64,000 nucleotides of DNA from Ignavibacteriales bacterium (GTDB taxonomy: Bacteria; Bacteroidota; Ignavibacteria; Tepidaquicellales; Tepidaquicellaceae), in contig JACKAC010000001.1 in the NCBI GenBank assembly GCA_020635255.1, positions 248,001-312,000 of the forward strand, in the 5' to 3' direction. Positions 60,561 through 64,000 of the stretch are shown piece after piece. A program made the translations under genes and the position numbers. The notes beneath the pieces were generated by a model. The model was not told where the DNA came from, searched no databases, and saw nothing but the letters and a program-made list of their open reading frames with translations. Within the stretch, counting starts at the first letter, position 1. The number at the start of each line of letters is the position of its first letter.

Positions 60561-61265
60561 TTATTTTACTAAGATCATTTTCTTTATATCAGAGAACTCA
60601 CTCGTTATTATCGAGTAAAAATATATTCCGCTTGCCAGATTTGAGCCATCAAATTCGACCCTCCTTAAGCCTTCGGATAAAAATTCATTATTAAACAGTG
60701 TCGCTATTTCCTTTCCGCTCATATCATACACTTTGAGCGTTACATTCGTAGCAACCGGGATACCAAAGCTTATTACAGTCTTTGGATTGAATGGATTCGG
60801 AAAATTTTGCTGAAGTTCAAACGACTTAGCCTTTTCGATCCAGTCTACGAATATATCCAGCGTGTATATATTATCTATTACCTGGGCTTCCTGGATATTT
60901 ACCGGTCCGTTCGATCCGGGATTATTGCCGGGGGGAGGGGGCGTACTTCCACCGTCGAGATTACTAAATTTATCCCATGATATATCGCTCGGATAAGCCA
61001 TTATCCTTATCCCGTCCAATTCGTTAAATGTTAAATTCGTTAAACTGTATGTACCATAAGTAGAGATCGCGCCTAAGTAAAGAACTTGAGGCGGATTCAT
61101 GTTAAAATCCAGTATTTCTACATGCCCGCTGCGTACCGGCTGATTTGTCTGGGAACTGTAGATTGTTCCTTCCAGCAGTGGAATGTCAACCGACGAGTAC
61201 GCTGTGGTCACGGATATTAGCGCAATTAATACGCCTAATGTGATATTTTGTTTTATTTTAGCCAT
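60561..61265 (-). CDS. small T9SS type A sorting-domain protein, 234 aa
   Basis: Signal peptide (1-26), then a carboxypeptidase-regulatory-like beta domain (LEGTIYSSQTNQPVRSGHVE), a Pro/Gly/Asn linker and a complete T9SS type A sorting domain (QNFPNPFNPKTVISF, VYDMSGKEIATLF, SGIYFYSIIT, ending MILVK). The beta domain shares the IMAYPS motif with the 748-aa cargo (RIMAYPSDI versus DIMAYPSSE), so the two are related. The ATG at 61265 has GGAGGG just before it and is preferred over the ATG 12 nt upstream. It follows TrmB-like copy 2 by 17 bp. Confidence 0.9.
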   Translation of the reverse strand: MAKIKQNITLGVLIALISVTTAYSSVDIPLLEGTIYSSQTNQPVRSGHVEILDFNMNPPQVLYLGAISTYGTYSLTNLTFNELDGIRIMAYPSDISWDKFSNLDGGSTPPPPGNNPGSNGPVNIQEAQVIDNIYTLDIFVDWIEKAKSFELQQNFPNPFNPKTVISFGIPVATNVTLKVYDMSGKEIATLFNNEFLSEGLRRVEFDGSNLASGIYFYSIITSEFSDIKKMILVK

Positions 61266-61282
61266 TGCACCCTCCATGTGGC

Positions 61283-62176
61283 TTATTTAACTGTAAAGGA
61301 TTTTGAATCTTTGTTATTGTAGATCTTTTTCAATTCGCTTGTCGTAAATGCCTTTTCCCAGTAGCTGTCGAACAGGTCTATCATCCTGTGAGCGAACTCT
61401 TCGTTCTTTATTATTATGTCAGAACGGTTATGACGGGGTACGTTTTTATCCTCTATGTTTATAAATACTATCTCACGGTCGAATATGGTCATGTTGGGAA
61501 TTTCCATCGTCGAGATCTTTACGTTCTCACCGCCTTTTTCATATCCTTCACATAGTTCTATTAGGTCATCTAGTGTGACCTCGCTTTTAAAATTATTGTC
61601 GTTTCTTATGATCTTAAACTTAAGGCTTGCTTCGTAGATGGATTTTACGACTCCGCCTTTTTCAAAGAACTTTATTGCCATCTCATCCATTTCATCCGTG
61701 ATCTGTCCTTCTAATCGTATCATAAAAAATATTTCCTTCTTTGCCTGCTTAAACAGCTCTATAAACTTTGTGTGTCGCTGTCTGTTAAAACCTCGTATTA
61801 ACTCGATGTTTACACTGGTATCGGCATCTTTGTCATGATCCGATTTGAAAAGGGGCTGGAGATCCTTAAAGGTATCTTTGAGTTTAGATATTTTTTCCCT
61901 GTTTTCATTTTGAAAATCCTCCTCTATCTTATAGAGAATTATCTTCGGATCTATGATCTCGTACTTTAATATTGTGTTTGTCTCTATTTCGTTGCAGTAA
62001 CCTTTTTGAGCAAACTTTTTTAATATGTCATATACTGCCGTTCTGTGTATCTTAGCTTTCTTTGCGATCTCTGTTGCACTAAGACAAGAACCCTTTAAAA
62101 GAACGAGAAATATTCGTGATTCGTATTCCTTAAAGCCAAGCTCCTGGAGTTTTTGTAAGATTTCCGATTCTTGCAA
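61283..62176 (-). CDS. TrmB-like transcriptional regulator (copy 2)
   Basis: 297 aa, paralogue of the regulator at 51857-52726: LQELGFKEYESRIFLVLLKG, SATEIAKKAKIHRTAVYDIL, RGFNRQRHTKFIELFKQAKK and IPNMTIFDREIVFINIEDKN align directly with copy 1. Winged HTH at residues 1-75, then a coiled linker and a C-terminal sensor domain. The start is TTG at 62176 with AAAGGA 8 nt before it. The recognition helices differ (IHRTAVYDI versus VPRPKVYEV), so the two may read related but different operators. It is followed by the small T9SS cargo gene and, further on, the TonB receptor. Confidence 0.9.
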   Translation of the reverse strand: MQESEILQKLQELGFKEYESRIFLVLLKGSCLSATEIAKKAKIHRTAVYDILKKFAQKGYCNEIETNTILKYEIIDPKIILYKIEEDFQNENREKISKLKDTFKDLQPLFKSDHDKDADTSVNIELIRGFNRQRHTKFIELFKQAKKEIFFMIRLEGQITDEMDEMAIKFFEKGGVVKSIYEASLKFKIIRNDNNFKSEVTLDDLIELCEGYEKGGENVKISTMEIPNMTIFDREIVFINIEDKNVPRHNRSDIIIKNEEFAHRMIDLFDSYWEKAFTTSELKKIYNNKDSKSFTVK

Positions 62177-62197
62177 TTTTGTCGTCCTTTGTCTTTA

Positions 62198-62229
62198 TGA
62201 CAATATTACTTCTATCTAAGATATTGTCA
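62198..62229 (-). promoter_or_regulatory. conserved promoter/operator element upstream of TrmB-like copy 2
   Basis: Perfect inverted repeat TGACAATAT-N14-ATATTGTCA. It contains the same ACAATATTAC-N14-TTGTCAA seen before copy 1, at the same distance from the TTG start. On the coding strand it also reads TTGACA-N16-TAATAT, a near-consensus sigma-70 promoter. A regulator dimer bound to the arms would cover both promoter boxes. Confidence 0.72.
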
Positions 62230-62309
62230 ATACCAAAAATTATCATCGCTTAATTATTATTTTAACATTCCTACTTTTACTCTGAAGAACCGGAAATCTA
62301 TCGCTCCAT

Positions 62310-63980
62310 TCACTTCAAAAGCATCATTTTGCGCGTGACAATAAAGGCCCCTGACTTCATTTTTAGAAAATATATGCCTGATGCGAGGTTTTTGCCATTA
62401 AATTCTAATGTATAATTCCCGGCTTTTTGCACCCCATCGAATAATTTTGCAACTTCATTGCCAGCAATGTCATATACCGTTATCTCCAGCTTAAAATCAA
62501 TTGGGAGACCGTAATTAATTCTTGTGGCCGGATTAAACGGGTTAGGATAGTTATCCGACAGATAAAATCCTGTCGGCGGAATTGAGATAATATTGCTGGC
62601 TTCACAGTAATCTTCATTATAAAAGTAATCAAAAACTCTTTGAGACTGGTCACTCAACTGTTTTAGTTTTGTTACGGCGTTAAAATTGTTTGATCCTTTG
62701 GCAACCATCTGTGACATATAAATTGTTAATGTATCCATTGGGTTCATGTTAAATCCAAAGGGACCGATTCCCATTACATATCTTTTATTAGCCGGAATAC
62801 CCGGTGCAACCTGTCCGGTCAAATTACCGTTGCAGTTTAATACATTCCCAATAGAAGAATCTCCGTCAGTGCCTCTCTCTGACCAGCCTGTAAAAAGATC
62901 GGGGTCCCCCGGGTAGATTAACTTTACCGGCTGAAATGTTGTCGGATTAAGAAATGGAGTACTGTCATTTTTTAATCCGTTCATGAAGTTAACCGCTTCA
63001 ATAAGGTTGGCTGGTTCCCTTTCACATGTGATCTGTCCGCTTCCTGTATTGTTCATCCTTATAAACGAAGTAAGTAATTTAGAATAATTCACATCATTGA
63101 GTTTGGCTTTAAGGATCCTTTGTCCGGAAGATGGAGGATTCAGTCCATACGAAATTATACCTCCAAAGCCATCATAGTTATCGGAATTATAAGAAATTCC
63201 AAGATTCATTAAAGTATCGCATCCTATAAAATCATCCGAAGCATCACCAAGATCGGTATCGGACATTAGGGCAATTCTCGTTTTTGTCCAGGGTGTATCA
63301 TTTTTATTAATAATTGTAAACTTAAAATATTGCACGTCTCGCAGCTCCCAATATGTCCAAGCAGTGATAATCATTTCAGCGAAAACAGGCGAAGTCCCTC
63401 CGCCAAACCCTTCGCTTGCGGTATGACTCTCGATAAATCCGTCGGTGAGGTGTACAAAGACGGTTTGATAAGAGTGTTCTACACCGGGTATATCTATGCA
63501 TGGTTCGTAACTACAGTTATTATTTCTGTCTGTGTAGGGCGCACCAAAAGGGATCATTTTTTCCCACTCGATCCAGTCTGTACTATTATTACAATTATCA
63601 TTTTTAGTAATTTTATATATTCTGAATCGTTCATCGGTGAATGGAGTTGGTGTACCGTTTTCATGCTGAATATACCCCGGTCTGTATTCACCTGTCCATG
63701 AATTACTTGCCATTTTCAGGCTATTGTTGATATATGTTGCTATTGTAATTCCGGAAGTAAATAATGCATATTTCATACCCCCTTTAGGCCATTCTAGCCC
63801 GGGAAAATTATTCATAGTAATATCCTGATTAAAAATTCCCCGGTTTGATATAAGTGTGCTGATATTCAAACCATCTAGTTTCATCTGTTTTGATTCGAAG
63901 ACTCCCTGATACTGTCCAAAAGCTGTATTCATCCCGGACAATGTTATAAAAATGCTGATGTATATTCCTATATTCTTCAC
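62310..63980 (-). CDS. T9SS type A surface protein, paralogue family member (556 aa)
   Basis: GTG start (an upstream ATG is closed by TGA) with a signal peptide (1-22). The body again shows the family pattern, more diverged: NRGIFNQDITMNNFPGLEWP, KMIPFGAPYTDRNNNCSYEP (151 on), TDGFIESHTASEGFGGGT, DDFIGCDTLMNLGISYNSDN and CEREPANLIEAVNFM. The C-terminal sorting domain is intact (DNYPNPFNPATRINYG, VYDIAGNEVAKLF, GIYFLKMKS, ending MMLLK). It lies 130 bp upstream of the TrmB-like copy 2 gene on the same strand and is the most divergent of the four. The region upstream of its start is cut by the window edge. Confidence 0.92.
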   Translation of the reverse strand: MKNIGIYISIFITLSGMNTAFGQYQGVFESKQMKLDGLNISTLISNRGIFNQDITMNNFPGLEWPKGGMKYALFTSGITIATYINNSLKMASNSWTGEYRPGYIQHENGTPTPFTDERFRIYKITKNDNCNNSTDWIEWEKMIPFGAPYTDRNNNCSYEPCIDIPGVEHSYQTVFVHLTDGFIESHTASEGFGGGTSPVFAEMIITAWTYWELRDVQYFKFTIINKNDTPWTKTRIALMSDTDLGDASDDFIGCDTLMNLGISYNSDNYDGFGGIISYGLNPPSSGQRILKAKLNDVNYSKLLTSFIRMNNTGSGQITCEREPANLIEAVNFMNGLKNDSTPFLNPTTFQPVKLIYPGDPDLFTGWSERGTDGDSSIGNVLNCNGNLTGQVAPGIPANKRYVMGIGPFGFNMNPMDTLTIYMSQMVAKGSNNFNAVTKLKQLSDQSQRVFDYFYNEDYCEASNIISIPPTGFYLSDNYPNPFNPATRINYGLPIDFKLEITVYDIAGNEVAKLFDGVQKAGNYTLEFNGKNLASGIYFLKMKSGAFIVTRKMMLLK

Positions 63981-64000
63981 TTTAGTAACATCAATTTTCT

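Noticed and set aside
49624..62176. A SusC/SusD-type polysaccharide utilisation locus
   Set aside because: There is a TonB receptor with a carboxypeptidase-like domain, but no SusD, glycoside hydrolase, sulfatase or hybrid two-component regulator.
1..64000. tRNA, rRNA and prophage genes
   Set aside because: Reading both strands I saw no GTTCGAAT-type T-loop in a cloverleaf context, no rRNA-like stretch, and no integrase, terminase or capsid gene.

Overview
The window reads as a contiguous, gene-dense piece of a bacterial chromosome from the Bacteroidota/Chlorobiota/Ignavibacteriota side of the tree, most likely an Ignavibacteria-type organism (inference). The evidence: several exported proteins end in the type IX secretion (T9SS) type A sorting domain with the QNYPNPFNPSTKI-like entry and a terminal lysine; there is a PorV/PorQ-type outer-membrane protein and a TonB-dependent receptor with an N-terminal carboxypeptidase-like domain; the cell makes lipid A (LpxH). 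No rRNA, tRNA, CRISPR array, transposase or phage gene was seen. The only mobile-looking unit is a GxxExxY gene bounded by inverted repeats.

Left part (1-31 kb), mostly housekeeping: a helical-repeat protein, GDP-L-fucose synthase, an aldehyde dehydrogenase, a 52-residue histone H1-like Lys/Ala/Pro protein, SecG, a DUF5683-like membrane protein, a large M16 peptidase, a lipoprotein, a TRAP transporter whose binding protein (TakP-like) converges on its two permease genes, the GxxExxY cassette, an ECF sigma factor with a FecR-type anti-sigma carrying an unusual coiled acidic tail, a Lys/Tyr-rich protein, an S41 peptidase, a VOC protein, AsnRS, a NYN-domain protein, a sulfur module (TauE/SafE exporter, rhodanese, persulfide-dioxygenase-like hydrolase with rhodanese domains), an HD protein, an ABC exporter with a lipoprotein, fructose-1,6-bisphosphatase, a polysaccharide deacetylase, a small-molecule kinase and the tRNA t6A enzyme TsaC/Sua5.

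Middle part (31-48 kb): an unrecognised co-directional trio (beta-propeller-like protein, von Willebrand A membrane protein, 1181-residue probable outer-membrane barrel), a DipZ/TlpA-type thioredoxin, a lysine/glutamate-rich single-pass protein, Ndk, PBP1A overlapping LpxH, a secreted DsbD-N-like domain, an operon rpmG-Nudix-folE2, ThyX with an altered signature motif, and proline dehydrogenase. Convergent neighbours in this genome often share or abut their stop codons (five of seven pairs).

Right part (48-64 kb), the most interesting: a minus-strand surface-protein locus. Two paralogous TrmB-like regulators each precede a T9SS cargo gene, and both carry the same 32-bp promoter/operator-like element at an identical distance from the start. 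Around them lie four paralogous large exported proteins sharing an undescribed domain architecture (NxGxFxQD / GLMVPYGAP / Ca-loop-like DxNxN / DDYIGCDT / CEQDPQQP), a small T9SS cargo, a TonB-dependent receptor with a structured leader, and a PorV-like protein behind a 10-bp intercistronic hairpin. This looks like a regulated cell-surface delivery or uptake system; its substrate cannot be read from sequence.
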